A DNA stretch of 64,000 bases. Origin: Dipetalonema caudispina. Taxonomy: Eukaryota > Nematoda > Chromadorea > Rhabditida > Onchocercidae. Numbering within the stretch: position 1 is the stretch's first letter; each line of letters opens with the position of its first letter. The position numbers and the translations under genes were made by a program. The notes under the pieces are model-generated. The model made no database searches, was not told the origin of the DNA, and saw only the letters and a list, made by a program, of their open reading frames with translations. The stretch is taken from NCBI GenBank assembly GCA_013365325.1, contig JABVXV010000030.1, positions 310,001 to 374,000 on the forward strand. Direction: 5' to 3'. Positions 1 to 17,000 of the stretch are shown in pieces.

Positions 1-1512
1 AATCGAGGCCTCTTCCTTATTGGAAATCTTCAAATCGGAAATCATACAATGTAATTTTTGAACCTTAAAACTTTTTGCATAAAAATTTAGAAGCGAAATC
101 TCTTTCAATCGATTCTTCTTTCTCCGAATAAAAAAAAACTCATCAAGGAATGTAAATAGTCTATAATCCTGTCTGCGAGATTTTTAAAGTTCTGATTCTA
201 ACAAAAATTAAAAGATACACTGGGCAATTTATTCCTATCAGAGCTTCAATCTTTAAAATTTGAAAGTTTACTAGCGGTGAAGGAACGTTTATTCGAAAAA
301 ATTACTGAGAAAAGGAAATACTGCGAAAACTCTTAAAAGTATTCATTAAATGAAAGACTGAAAATGACAAGGATTTAGAGGGTATGAAGTAAGATTAATG
401 AAAATTTTGCCTTTGAAAACAGCAAAGAACATTAAGAAAAAAAGGAAACAACATTTTCTTTTTAAATTAGCCGGAAATAACACACACTTTATTTCTTGAA
501 ATAAGTTATTTGGCAGTTCAAACTATCATTTCTTCTGTTTTTTTATGCCATTATTTTGGCAACAATATAATTTAACTCAGAAAAAAAAGCTCTGAGAGTA
601 ATTCTAAAAATGGGTTATTTTGTTATAGCATGCTGTACTTAGAAATTGAAGATTTACTTGGAAAGTACAAAAAATTTTATAGCATATCATGCTTTGGAAT
701 AAGTTATTTTATCTAATAATTTATATCCGATATTTCGGCATAATTTGAAATTATGAATTACTATGAAAAAATGAATAGAATGAGTAAAACTGTGCGGAAT
801 AATATGGGTAAAAATCGATTGAAATTGTTTTTCTCCATCGGAGTACTTTCTTAGAGATCATAAGTTGAGATGAAGCAGAAAAAATTTGATTTTTTTTAAA
901 TATGTTAAATTTTCTTCCAAGGAATTCAAAACTATCATATAAACATATACATTTTATTACTGATAAAATTTTTAGAAAAATTTTTCTCTTTTCACTTTGC
1001 TATCAATTATTAGTAATAGCTACTATTTAACAAAATATGTTGCATTTGAGAATTGGAAGAAATCAAATTATATTTGAAGAAAAGAACAAAGATTTTATGC
1101 CAAGAACAAGTCATTTAAATAGAAACAAAACGAAAAGGATCGGATGTTTTGTCTTACTTATAAAATTCATTAAAAAATCAATGCCTTTGTTCAGACTTAA
1201 ATTGAACGTTGAAAAGTTAACAAAATGAATTTAAAAAATTGAACTCAAAAAATAATTCAAATTGTCAACAGTCAGCCCTTTCCAACAACTGAACCTGTTG
1301 TAAAAAGTATCAATCATTCAAAAGTTATTGGAAACCACTCCGAGCAATCTTTAGTTGCTAAAATCATTGGCGATCATTCATCACGAAGATCAAGTGTTTT
1401 CAAATGAATTAATCAAAGATTTAATTACTTCAGTTCTAGCTATCACGATATTAAATTTTTGAATTGAACTTACCTGACCTGATCAATTTAAATAATCTTT
1501 CTTTATGTTCAG
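1..1512. other. Upstream region, 5' end of EFCAB7-like gene not resolved
   Basis: AT-rich sequence without an exon I can defend. The EFCAB7-like gene must have at least one coding exon upstream of 1513, because the exon there starts in mid-codon and the first ~150 residues expected from the family are missing. An open stretch at about 1261-1408 (+) follows an AG but has no convincing donor and no recognisable similarity, so it is not included in the gene. The true 5' exons may lie here or left of the window. Confidence 0.4.
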
Positions 1513-4500
1513 ACTATTATCCGTTCGACAAAGCTTATGAAGTTTTTGAGCAACTACCTGTGACAAATTTGTTGGAAATAATGGAACAAAACAGCAGTTG
1601 TATGAATAAAATCGGGCAGAATTGGTATTCTATTGAATTGAAAGAATTAGCTAAATCACTGAATGAGGTTTGAAAGTTAAATTAAAATTTATTTAACTGT
1701 TTTTGATTTTTTAAATTAATTTTTTCTGGAATATTTGATTAAAATAGCGAATTATTTAAGAAATGAAAAAATTCTCGTGAAAGCTATGCATACCTCAGAA
1801 TTCAAATATCTTCATCAAATTGATGGATATTTAAATCATCACAGAATCAACAATACCAAATAGATACTAAAAATGAAATGACGAAACAGTGAATCATTTA
1901 ACTCTTAGATTGTAAGTAAATTAGTGACAAAAGAAAAATGAAGTTGTTCTAAAAATTTATTTGGACGACAATAACAAAATAACTTCCTTCATCAACTTCT
2001 TCTAACTTCATTCAAGTACATTGCGGAGCGTTAGATATCACAATGATTGTTTCTGCTTAAAGTTCAAAGTTACTGCTAGAAAATGTCATAGAGATATATT
2101 AGCAATTATAAGCGCGTTGAGACATTAATTTAGATATATGTGGAATATTTTACCAAAGATTTGAATCACATGAGTTTTTCACTTGTTAATATTGTCCAAC
2201 TGAAAAGAGTTTTTTTAACCTTTTGTAATAAGTATAGGCGGAGAAATTTATAAAAATAGAAGCCTTATGTAAAATGAAATGATAGGAGGGAAGAAGATAA
2301 ATTTTGTTATTCATTAGTAATATCGTTGAGAAATATTGTTTAACAAGTATTTTTGGAGCGGTGATTGGAAAAATAAATTGAGATGGAAATATCGATGATT
2401 GATATGTTTACTGGAACTGTTACTATTATATGTTTTAAATTAGAAATCTGTAATAATCCTCATATTTGTAAGATTATTCATCTACAAAACCATAGATGGT
2501 AATTTTAAGGATCAAGAACTGAATGTGAATGAAATAAAGGCAACGTTGGATTTCTTGAAATCATTTGCAAGTTATGGAAGGATTGATTGCAAAAAGGCAT
2601 ACTTTTGAATTTAAGATTAATTATTTTCTAAAATAAAGACAATTGAATTAGTAATTCTTGGAAAGGATTCCCTAAATCGAAGTGTAAAGTTTTGCAATGA
2701 TGAAAATGCTAAATGAAAATATGAAGTGAAATTCCCTCACAAGTATCTTCTCTTGATCCAAGAAAACTTCGATTACAAGACGATCTTAAGATAAGAACTG
2801 ATGTAGGCAGATAAAGAAAGTGGCAATAATAAAACTGGCGAGAGAAGGAGAAATTAAAAGAATGAAGAGGAATTTGTGAGATTCTAAAAATATTCGCTTT
2901 TTTTCTAAAAAAAAACCTTATTTCAAAAAAGTAAGAGATAAAGAAATAAATTGGAATGAAAGAAATCAATAGGAACACTTATATTTGTAGCTTTTTGATG
3001 AATTCGAGAAGAGTCGAAACAAGCTGCTTGATGTTATCGTGCAGGAATGCATCAACAAACAAGTGGCGATGCCGAAAAAACTCATAGAATCTAAGGATTT
3101 ACAGCGCAAATTGCCTGAAAGTATTGTCTTAAGATAATATTTTCAGTTGTGATTGGAAGATTTCAAACATTTCCAGAAGTTTTGCATTTTGTAAAAAAAT
3201 TTCTTCATATCATCAATTACAGGAGTGAAACTTCAACATTTAAATGGTTCCATACCAATATTCACTTCGCAGGTTTTCGCATTTCATTTTAATTAGCATA
3301 TATCTTTAATCTTATCAGTTGAAGACAAGCCTTTTGTTGTCATACCGTTACACAATTTCACTTCGTTAACTTACTGTTATACCTTATTATAGGTTACTCG
3401 CCGAGCATTTCGTGTAATGAACGATGATGATCGCATTCTGAACTATCATTTCATTCTCAATCAATCACAAATTGTTTGCATCATGTGTGAACTATTGATA
3501 AGTAGTAGGTTGCGTCATATTTTAAAGAGTGAAGAATCAGTACGGATATCTATGAAAGTTAAACGCGATATTTCAACTCTGTCCTACCAAATTATTTCAT
3601 GCTGAAGGATTTGGAAAAATCAAATTCTTCTCAAATTTCTACAAATCAATTTCTACAAATTATTCGTTTAGTTTGAAGTGATTGGATTATAGCACTTTAG
3701 AAGATCTTTCCGCAATTTTGAAGTAGCACGAAATTAATTCGTTCATTTTTTGTATCAAATACCTTTCCATATGAGTTAAAATTGAGGAGAAGCAGTATGA
3801 CATTAACTGTTGACTGTTGAAATTTATATATGGCGACAATTTTGAACTGCCATTTTTTGAGAAATATCCAATTTTTAGTTCGTAGTTTTTTCTTCTTGTT
3901 TAGTTGCATTTTGGAGTTAATTCGATATTTCTTATAATGATTCAATTTCATGTAGATGATCAGCCAACAGATCGGAACTATAAAAATGACATATACATTG
4001 TACTCTATGATACTATTGAGGAGCAAGTAATTACAGTTACGATGAAGATTCTACAAGATGTAATCTTTTTTATTTCAAAAAAGAAAATTGATTTTCTTCA
4101 AGTTAAACAAATTGAACTACTTTTGTGCGATCTCAACTTTGAGACTGTGACTTAGCAGAAGATTTTCAAAGATACAAGGCTTATTAAATTTAATGAAGTT
4201 TCACTGTACCAATAAAACGAAAAAAAAGCGTTTTAAAAATGTAAGCAGTCAATGAAACAGTGATAAAATGGATGTTTGAATTTTAATTAATTCCAAATTT
4301 CCTTTTAATTTTAAGAAATATGTAAGCGAAGAATGCTTACTTCAAGCAGGTGAATATATAATCAGTATTCAAGCAGCGCACTGTTCGGAGAACATTATGA
4401 CTTCCACAAACGATGAGATGAATTTGGTGGACTCAAATGGAAAACTGACAAAGCATTTCAAGTTAGTTTATCTATCTCATTCAAGAAAGAGAAAACAAAA

Positions 4501-7500
4501 TAAACTTTACATAAATCAATTCTTTTTCAAGTTGAGGATCTATGATATATATTAGATATCTTAAGATTATAATTATTGGAATGCTATGAGCTTATTTAAC
4601 TTTTAAATTAAGAAAGAAATCATTTTTTCCTTCATTTTTAAAGATTTGTGTTTTGATTAGATTTGTTATTTTGATTTGCAAAAAGATTTCAATTTGTAAA
4701 AGGATTTATAGAAAAAAATGATATGGAATTTATAAATTTTTCCATTAAATATATGAAAAATGATAATTAGAAGCATAATTTAAATCACCCCGACAAAATC
4801 TCTTAAAAAAGATTTCCTTGGGAGGAAAACAGAATTTAAAAAAATTTAATAAAATCTGAAATTTAAGGATGACATTAATGAATATGTTTGATCTATTCGA
4901 TTTTGATGAAAACGGTAAATTAAGCCGAGAAGAATTTGATATCTACAATACATTGGCTAGCGATGAACATGTTTTGGATCAGGTTCGAGTAATTTAATAT
5001 TTTTTTTTTTATCAGTTTTTCTGCACAAGTGATACTTTATCCGTCCTCATATTTCCGGATCCATTTTTTATTGCTTGTAACATTAAGCTGAATAGATGAC
5101 AATAGTTGTTATTAATATTTCGGTTGTGGGTCCCATGAAGATCATTGGAAATTGAAGATCTGATAAGGAAAGGGAAAAAAGAATTGCTAATATTTGTTAG
5201 ATATAATTACCCATAAATTATTCACTTATATTGAAATTCTATTTGGAATGAGACGGCATAGCAAAATTTTGGAAAAAAATAAGAGTAGTTTGATCGGTGA
5301 AGAAAAATGAATAGGTTTGTTCAACAAAACGATCTTATCATTCTGATACATATCACGGGATTTAAGATGAGGAAAGTGTTTACAAATCATATAAACTGAT
5401 ATATGTATGCATGCATAACATATCAATTAACAATGGGAACTAAATGAGAATTAGAGATAAGATTGCGAATTGCTGCAGAACGATAATTAACGATAAATTT
5501 AAGCCGAACACTAATTAAAAAGCTTTCCTCAAGGGTCTTGTATGCTTAACAGCAGTTTTCATAATCGTACTAATTTTAGGCGGTTTTCGTTTCGGAAACA
5601 AGAATCCATGACAATCAGTTATCCTTGATTCTTGGCCATTTTTCCTGAACAATTTAATCCCCTAGTTGTTAGTTTATCGATAGCCTTTTCGAGAATACTT
5701 ATAAAATGCATGCTGACCATTCAGTAGCCGTTCAGTAGTAGTAACTCATTTACATATTTTAAATTCAGCAATATGCATCAATAAATTGATTGCTCGAATG
5801 ACACTGGCCACGGAATTACGGTAATATTCAAAGATGAACGAGAAAGAATTTTAACTCTTTGATTATTCCGCATTTTATGCCTAATTCCATTGATAGAGTA
5901 ACTCAAGAATCTTTTTTACATTTCCTATTCCCATGGAAATGACATTTGCCTCGCAAGCTGTCACATTTACCTTGTAGATGAAGCATTTTTGATGGTTTAC
6001 TCTATTTTGATTCGTTTATTTTGAATAGTACCGCAATTTATGTTAGATAATGAATATTTACTAACTTCTAATGAACTTTAAAATCCCTAAAATTCTGATT
6101 ATCGGCTGAAAATTATTTTGGACTTTGGATCATAAGTGCACATGATATCCACTTTGAGGGCAAATTTCCCTGTTGAATACACTACTATAGATTCAAGCAT
6201 AAAATAAAAGAAAAAAATTGTTCATTGCACTGTTTTATAAGGTACCGAAATATAAACAAATCAAATTATCATTCTTTATTAAACAATAGATGCTTATCAG
6301 CCTTAGATAATGAGTAATTCATTTCATTTTCAGGAATGGGAAATACTTTGTCGGAATTTTGGAGCTAAAGATGGTGAATTACTACTAAATTCTTTTGTGG
6401 CGCTTCATCAGGTTTTTCAAAACTTCTTTCATCAGCGAAAAAAGGTCGTTGAGACAACGATATACTGTCATATTCTGACAAATATGATTGCAGGAAAGAT
6501 TTAAATATATTTCAGATAGAGGCAGACAATGATCCGTCATTGGAAGATACCTGGTTGACGTTACTATGCGTTGGGTACAATGAACAATTGGATCTGATCA
6601 ATGTTAGATTTCTACTTTTGCCTTATTTTACCTAAGTTTATATTACAATGAATTAAATCTAACGTCACGAGGTAATTGGATGACTGACAGAGGTTTGAGT
6701 AAAATTGTTTTTTTTTTTTTGTTCGATTGCTTGATATGGGACAGGTAGAGTTACTTTTTCAAGCTTGCACAACAATCAATAGAATTTTTATCAGTAACAT
6801 TTGTTCTCATGTATATTTCATTTTTCTTTTTTTTTTTTTTTGAAGAAGAAGAAATAGAAGTTGCAAAATTTTTATGCCATAGTTAAAATAAGATGAAATA
6901 TTACAGAACTGTCCGTGTTCGTTCACAATTTTTTCCGAATCGGTTGTTTATATGGGACAGGTAGAATTACGTGAACCTACGATAAGTGAGAACGAAGCGT
7001 TAGCCGATTACTTCTGGAAAAATGGTCAGGAGGTTGGCAGTGATGTTAATGTGCGTATTTGGAAATGTGACTATTTTGCAGTTTGTGTAGCTGGTCCAAT
7101 GGTTTGTACTTTTCAATATTCTTCAAGAATGCGATTTTAAAAAACAAATATAAAAACATTTGCAGTATGCTTTCAACATTTTAGTATAAAATGTCGCAGT
7201 GTTTAGTTGTCATCTTTTTAACTCATTTTAATTTAATTTTTCTTCTCCAGTGCTGCAGAAATGGACAGAAACTCAGCAAATGAGTTCGTTACAGTTTCTT
7301 TAGTTCATTACAGTTAATTCGTTGCAACACTATCGTCCTTTCACAATGAAAATGACAAAAAAAATCTCCTCCAAACTCCTATTTTCTTGCTAGGAAATAA
7401 TAAATGGATTAGATTTTTTCATGTGATTTTTCCGGAAAAAAAAAAAAAAACATAAGCATTTAATGTACATCTTTCTACAGAAACTACCTTATGCTATGAA

Positions 7501-7753
7501 TCTTCACTATGGAAATTCGAAAAACGTACTGGTTAAAGAATTAACAGAGCTTCAGCGAATACCACTAAAATTTATCAGGCCAAAGGTTAGTTATTTAAAT
7601 ATATTTCGTATGAATGCAAATAAACTACAATTGCATTAAGTATATGCAAAGATATTTGCAATGAATTTAGTGACAATTTTATAGATACTACTGCAAGCAA
7701 TTGCAACAGAATCGGAATGGTCGCTGATCTTGACAGTCAAAACAATGGTCTGA
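1513..7753 (+). CDS. EFCAB7-like EF-hand protein (5' incomplete)
   Basis: EF-hand calcium-binding domain protein 7 family; in vertebrates EFCAB7 acts with IQCE at the ciliary base to anchor the EVC-EVC2 complex. Exons read: 1513-1667, 2510-2596, 2991-3120, 3223-3272, 3393-3501, 3956-4059, 4316-4461, 4868-4982, 6334-6411, 6516-6602, 6907-7101, 7481-7585, 7685-7753 (stop TGA). All join in phase, giving about 476 residues; human EFCAB7 is about 629, so the N-terminus is missing. Exon 4868-4982 holds the one canonical EF loop (DFDENGKLSREE); the earlier EF motif (exons 1513 and 2510) has lost its calcium ligands. The exons with EWEILCRNF, DTWLTLLCVGYN and the C-terminal WSLILTVKTMV follow the family order. 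The donor at 2597 is GC instead of GT. It runs convergent to the calcyphosin-like gene. A Hedgehog role is not implied, since nematodes lack most of that pathway. Confidence 0.82.
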
Positions 7754-8369
7754 AACAGTAATAGTTAGACTTCTCTGACCAATATTATCTCCTACCTGAT
7801 GTCAGATCGGGCGTTTGTATTTCCCTTTCATCCTCATGCACTAATTTTCAAGATATCTTAGGTTACTTGAGTAATCAACTCTCTTTTTCCCTACAACACA
7901 TATGTTTTGTTGACACAATAGATTTACATTCTTTATTTGGAAATGTAGTAAAAGTGGGAATCATTGTGCCAATATAAATCATAATCATACTTATTCACCA
8001 TCTTCTTACAACATAGTTTAATTGCATAACCAAAGACAACAAATAATTCCGCTAATTAAATGAAGCTTTTTAAAGCTTTTATAGAAAGGAATACTTTGAA
8101 TTGACTACCATAAATTACAAATGTGTAATTTCATTCGTTAAATGTTAGCTTTATAGAATCTTAGACATACAGTAGAAATAAAGAACGAAAATTGATATTT
8201 ATAAACCACAGAATGGTTTTTGAAGAAAAAAATCTCTCACATTGGCTAATTTGTTGTAATCAAGAGATCTTCTGGGACTGATAGATATATCGAATGCTCT
8301 TCCTTTATGATACTGATTGCAAAAACTACTGTAAGCAATGGTAAGCATCATTATAATGATAATGATTTA
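7754..8369. other. Convergent 3' intergenic region
   Basis: The 616 bp between the stop codons of the EFCAB7-like (+) and calcyphosin-like (-) genes. An AATAAA on the + strand at 8178-8183 could serve the EFCAB7-like transcript, although it lies over 400 nt past the stop. No open exon was seen. Confidence 0.5.
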
Positions 8370-11930
<3,561 letters not shown>

Positions 11931-12195
11931 CTACGATTTAATCCAATACTGCGAGGAGAAAAATAAAATTTCTAAATAAAAAATATCTAAAAATCACTCA
12001 TAGAATCACGGCAATATAAGAAATGCAACAATGGCTGGCTGATTTCACATTCTTGCATTGATTGCTGTTTCGAGAATAAATGTCTCTGCTACTGCCAACT
12101 CTTCGTAAAGCAGAAGTAACATTAGTATCACAACTTACGTAAAAGCTACGTGGATTACACTTTCTCATTAGGTGAGAGTTAGTACCTCTAAAGCG

Positions 12196-12249
12196 ATTAT
12201 ACTACAGCTACAGCTAATATACTACAGCTAATTATACTACAGCTAATTA
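12196..12249. repeat. Short tandem repeat, unit about 14-15 bp
   Basis: Three imperfect copies of a unit containing ATACTACAGCTAAT lie head to tail, plus an extra CAGCTA. Seen directly; no function inferred. Confidence 0.8.
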
Positions 12250-13747
12250 AATGAACTAATCAATAAAAAGTCATACATAACGGCCAAATTATTCCAGCCT
12301 GTTTTGCTGTCCATCTATTAGCTGTCTAGTATCATCAAGTCATCTTAATTACTATTTGTCAGTCTTCTAAAAAGTCTTCTTAAAGGAAATAGTCTATCAT
12401 GACTAAATCAATTTTGGTGAATTAGGTATTAGATGACCAATAAGTATGTTCGCAAGAAGTATATAATGGATAGTAGAATTTATTGGAGGGAAGCGTACAG
12501 ATTGCAACAGACAAAAGAATAAACAAGCTCTATTGTTTAATTCACATATAATTCCCTCACATATTTATGATTCCTATGAACAAAAGGTCATACATATAGT
12601 TGACCTATTCTAGCTTCCTTGTTATACAATTGCATTAGCACTCCGATCTCCTTTCCACAGTATTCAGTACCTTTATTAACTGGCATAGAAGAGATGAACT
12701 GTTATTGATCAGTTCCATGTGCCAACTCAGTGATTCTGAATTGGAAATTAAACACTCTCATGCATTATAAAATTTTAAAACAATGCCAATAATACCTGTA
12801 ATGAACTGAAAGCATGCGGAGTTATTCATACGACTCATCATTCAACTGCTTAGAATATCAACCAATTTGCCACTTTACTCAAAATGGGAGTCGCTTGGAA
12901 GAAGCTAAGATCGATTTCGTCGTAGACGCCTATAGACTCTGACATAAAATGGGCATGCCCCTATTAATAAAACCTAAGCTTGCAATATCTGAGCCTAGAC
13001 ATACCCTCTACCAAAACCAATATAAATGTTGAACTTATCGAATATCTTTTATAGGGATCTGTTTGAAACAAAATGCAATTCTTCGAATCTTCCCTTTCCG
13101 CCCCCAACCAATCATTCTCAATCCGTCTCCTATCAGAAATTTCAATTTCTGATTCTCTTATTCGCAAACTTTTATCCAATATTCATCTTTGTTATATTTT
13201 GTAAAATTAGCCAATAACTTTTCATTATTTTAAAGGAATCCTCAAACCATTCAATTGGGATGACAGATTTTAAATGCCTTTTGGAAAATTTTCCGTCTCG
13301 ACAAAGTGTTTGAAATTTCCGAAACCTAAAGTCTTAAAAGCATTGCTCTGTCAGGAAAGATGAGTTATCAGAAAATGGATAGCCTTATATTTTACCTTTT
13401 GGCCTAATTAAAATCCACTAAAATCCCACAGTTAATAATGAGTACTGTAGCGAAAGTTGTTTGGATTAGGAGTGGAAGTTGATTGAATTGCTGGCTGATT
13501 TCTGATGTGTATTGGCACAGAGAATCAAACCAATAATTTATTTTGGTAATATATTATTTGACAGTAGAATTTAATTAGAATAACAGGCAAATTGAATAGA
13601 GAGAGAGTCGATCTAATAACTACTGCTCGGAATTAACCCAATTGTGAGATCTGACCTAGGTCCGGAGGTAGACCGGTTAAATAGGTGAATAAGTTAGTGG
13701 GAGTGGTCAACAGGAAGCATTGTTCTAACTTTGGCGTAAACATATGA

Positions 13748-13862
13748 CACAAAGGATACAAAGGACAATGTTTACAATCTTATGTATATGAAACAAAGGA
13801 CATACATTATTGAAACATGTAAACAAAGGTCAGTACATTGTTTGGGTTTGAAGTTGACCTTT
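13748..13862. repeat. Degenerate CAAAGGA/CAAAGGTCA repeat cluster
   Basis: Several copies of CAAAGGA or CAAAGGTCA followed by ACATTG-like sequence occur in about 110 bp. AAAGGTCA at 13825-13832 is matched by its inverse TGACCTTT at 13855-13862. AAAGGTCA is the known extended half-site of monomer-binding nuclear receptors; whether it is used here is unknown. Confidence 0.45.
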
Positions 13863-14008
13863 CCTAACCATAAATGACAAAGACGTGTCGTGTTAATAAT
13901 CTCATCTCAGATAAAAATGAGTGTAAGTTAAAGGATTTATGTTAACAATGGAATGAATCGGTTCAAATATTAATTAATTTAATTATAAGAGATATATTAT
14001 TCCATCCT

Positions 14009-14038
14009 TCGCGAAGGTTATTCGAATAACTTTCGCGA
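14009..14038. repeat. 30-bp near-perfect palindrome
   Basis: The outer arms are TCGCGAA and TTCGCGA, and the core 14017-14030 is the perfect 14-bp palindrome GTTATTCGAATAAC. Only one base pair (14016 against 14031) breaks the symmetry. It has three CpG-containing blocks in very AT-rich DNA and adjoins no recognised gene. Confidence 0.9.
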
Positions 14039-17000
14039 CAAATACAATGAAATCATAAGGAATTTGAGCCTGCTGAATCTCCGACTCTTGGCCTTGATCT
14101 CTAACTAGAATTATATGAATTTAAACGTGAGTTTCCATATTCTCCATTTCTTTCGATACTCCAAATCTTAAATTTTCTAAATAGAAAAACTGAACTGAAG
14201 TTCTCAAATGCAAGATATCTTCTGTTCATGTCAATCCTCCTAGGAATTTTCTTCGTTCTTCAAAATTCTTTTTTCCGGTATGCCACTATTATTGTCAAGA
14301 CATCAAAGCATTTCATCAAATTGAATCTCATTTCCACTGTATATACTCATTTTATTAGAAAAAGTTCAAGGAATTGTTTTGTTCTAATAGGTAAATTCAT
14401 TTCCTTCCCCTTTTTCTGCAACGGTTCAGGTAAAAATTTCACATTTAATAAGCAATATCTGAACATTAATCCAACTTCAAATGATCAGAAAGAAATGAAT
14501 TTCTAGAACAGAAAGATCTGAATTTTCTTTTTTCTAAAAGAAGAAAGAAAAATTTTAAAACATGAAAATGTAATATTTTCATATTACAGAAGAAGAAAGA
14601 GAGAAGTAAAAAATCGATAAAGAAACAAAACTGATTTCAAGCTACTAAAGTTATGTTGGGTAGGTACAAAAAGTCATTAGAAGTTTCAAATAAAAATACT
14701 CAAAATGGGAGAGTATCATTTATCGCTATAGAAACGAAATGAATTTCATTTATTTCCTCTATGTTACTATGAACATTTGCCATTGATAACTTTTCTTCAA
14801 TGCAATTTTCTTCTCTTACCACATATCTTCTGTTTCATTGCACAGGTAATATTTCAGTAATTAATGCCAGCGTAAGAGAAAAGATGAAATAGAACTTATT
14901 ACTCGACATAACCCTTCATAATTGACTACCCTGTTCCTATGGAATCCAAAGCTACATTTTCCCTGAAGCAAATTTAAAAAAAAAAAATCTTTGCAACTGA
15001 CAAAGAATAACAGAATGAACGATAAGTTTTCATATCAAATGATTACGTTTGCGTAGTGATAATATTCTTAAAGTAATCAAAGGTAGGAGGCTGATTATCC
15101 ATCGTAATGCACCTCATCCAATATTTATACAGAATTATCGTTAATGAGACACCTGGAAGCAGGCTCAGGAATTTTAGGAGAAATTTTTTGTGTTATTCAA
15201 TTGAAGATTGAGCGATTTCCTTCTAACACCAATAAAATTACTCTTCGGTGAATTTAAACCCAATCCAACGAAGTAGTTCTTTTTTTCATTATAAGAATTC
15301 AAATTTACAAAATATGTGAATTTATTGAAGTATACTAGCAATACAACCATTCCATTAAATCCACATAAATTCCAGTTTAATTAATCGTATCTCTAATGTG
15401 CTGCAATTTATGGATTTCTATACTTCATAAGAACATTCAGATCTAAAAGTGTAACTTTGACAGAACTGATAATACAGCGAAATATATAGCAGCTTTTCAA
15501 TTTTAGAGCGAAATCCAATTTGTTCAACGATGTCTTTTCTAGAATGAAACATATTATTAATCACCTATATCCATATAAAAAGGTTTAATAAAAGATTAAA
15601 AATTGTTGAGGAATTCTGAACCAGGCTAAATAAATGCAGATACTGTTTATATTTTAAAGCAGATTTCACTATGATATGAAAAGAAATAATATAGCTTTGA
15701 CAAATTACAGGTCTCAGTAATCATAGCTGGCAGTATATGTAAACAGTGCCTATTAAGAAAAAACAAAAGACCGATACAAACAAAACTTCGAGAAGACGTT
15801 GGGATGAAGAATGAAATAAACAGGAATATGTGAAATGCCCAGTTTATTTCGTTCTTCGTACGAACAGATGTATCAACAATTTCTACATAACGGAATGCTA
15901 ATCTAAGATACTTTCTGTAGTAAAATCACTAAATTAGATTAAATTGTCAACACAGTTAATAACCCGTATGACTGATATATTTCATGATGTTATGATAAAC
16001 GATATGATCTGAGGTACCCTATAAATCATGATCTTGCATGACAGTGACTTGGCAGAGTTGTTACAACTATCATAGTAAAGAAGGTACCTACTAAGTAAAC
16101 TACCAAAATGGCGTATCACTGTTCTCGTTATCCTGCTGTCTTAATCAACAATTGTTATTCTGTGAAATTTAAGTCAGGATTTTTCAATACCAACTTTCTG
16201 GATACTTTCGCTGGGAATTTTATCTTTTTTGCAGTACCATCAAAGTCGAAAAAATTCGAAAGCAGGAAATGAATTTCAAAACCCGATAGAAAAGGAATCT
16301 AATATAACGCGTCAAGTATTTATTCAATCTACTTAATAGGTATGCTAATTTTGCATGTTTTCACTAATAATATAGCAGAATTTCATGAACAACAGAACAA
16401 GATCTCAATTAATTAAAACTGGAAGATTGTCTAACCAAAACCAGAAACTTAATGAGAAATGTAGCCATCCATAGAATGGATGCAATCGCAGATAGAAAGT
16501 AATAAGATCAACTTCAGGACTGGAAATCTCGTCCAGTAACATTTCCATCGTTTAATTGCATTCGTGATTTATGATCATTAAATACCCAGCAACTCTATCA
16601 TTTTGCTTCGGTTGAAGTTTTGTCTATTATCAGGTAGTAACGGTACACAATTCATCACGTAATCAAATGAACAAACACTGCTAGAAGTAAGATTTCGATC
16701 TTTCAATCTGTAACTCTGAATTTTACCTCCAGAATTAATTTCAATTCATAGTTCCCAATTATCAATCAGAACCATAGCTTGTGGTCTGCAGTTTCACGGT
16801 TTAAAAAAACTCCATTCCCAGTTCGAACAGTGACGAAATATGCCCACAACTGTGAATCACCATGATACATTCCATTCATTCTATCAGCTATTCATAAATT
16901 CCAAAAAAAACCAAAATCTATATTGAAACACTTACACTAAGACTCATGTCTAATTAAAAAAGCAATAATCACGTTGAGAAAAAGCTTTCAAGATGATTTT

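Noticed and set aside
1748..1863. Possible EFCAB7 exon (EFKYLHQIDGYLNHHRI).
   Set aside because: No usable donor before its stop, and exon 1513-1667 joins directly in phase to 2510-2596 with a better family alignment.
14228..14506. 92-codon + strand open frame.
   Set aside because: Low-complexity Phe/Ile/Asn-rich translation of AT-rich DNA, without splice signals or similarity.
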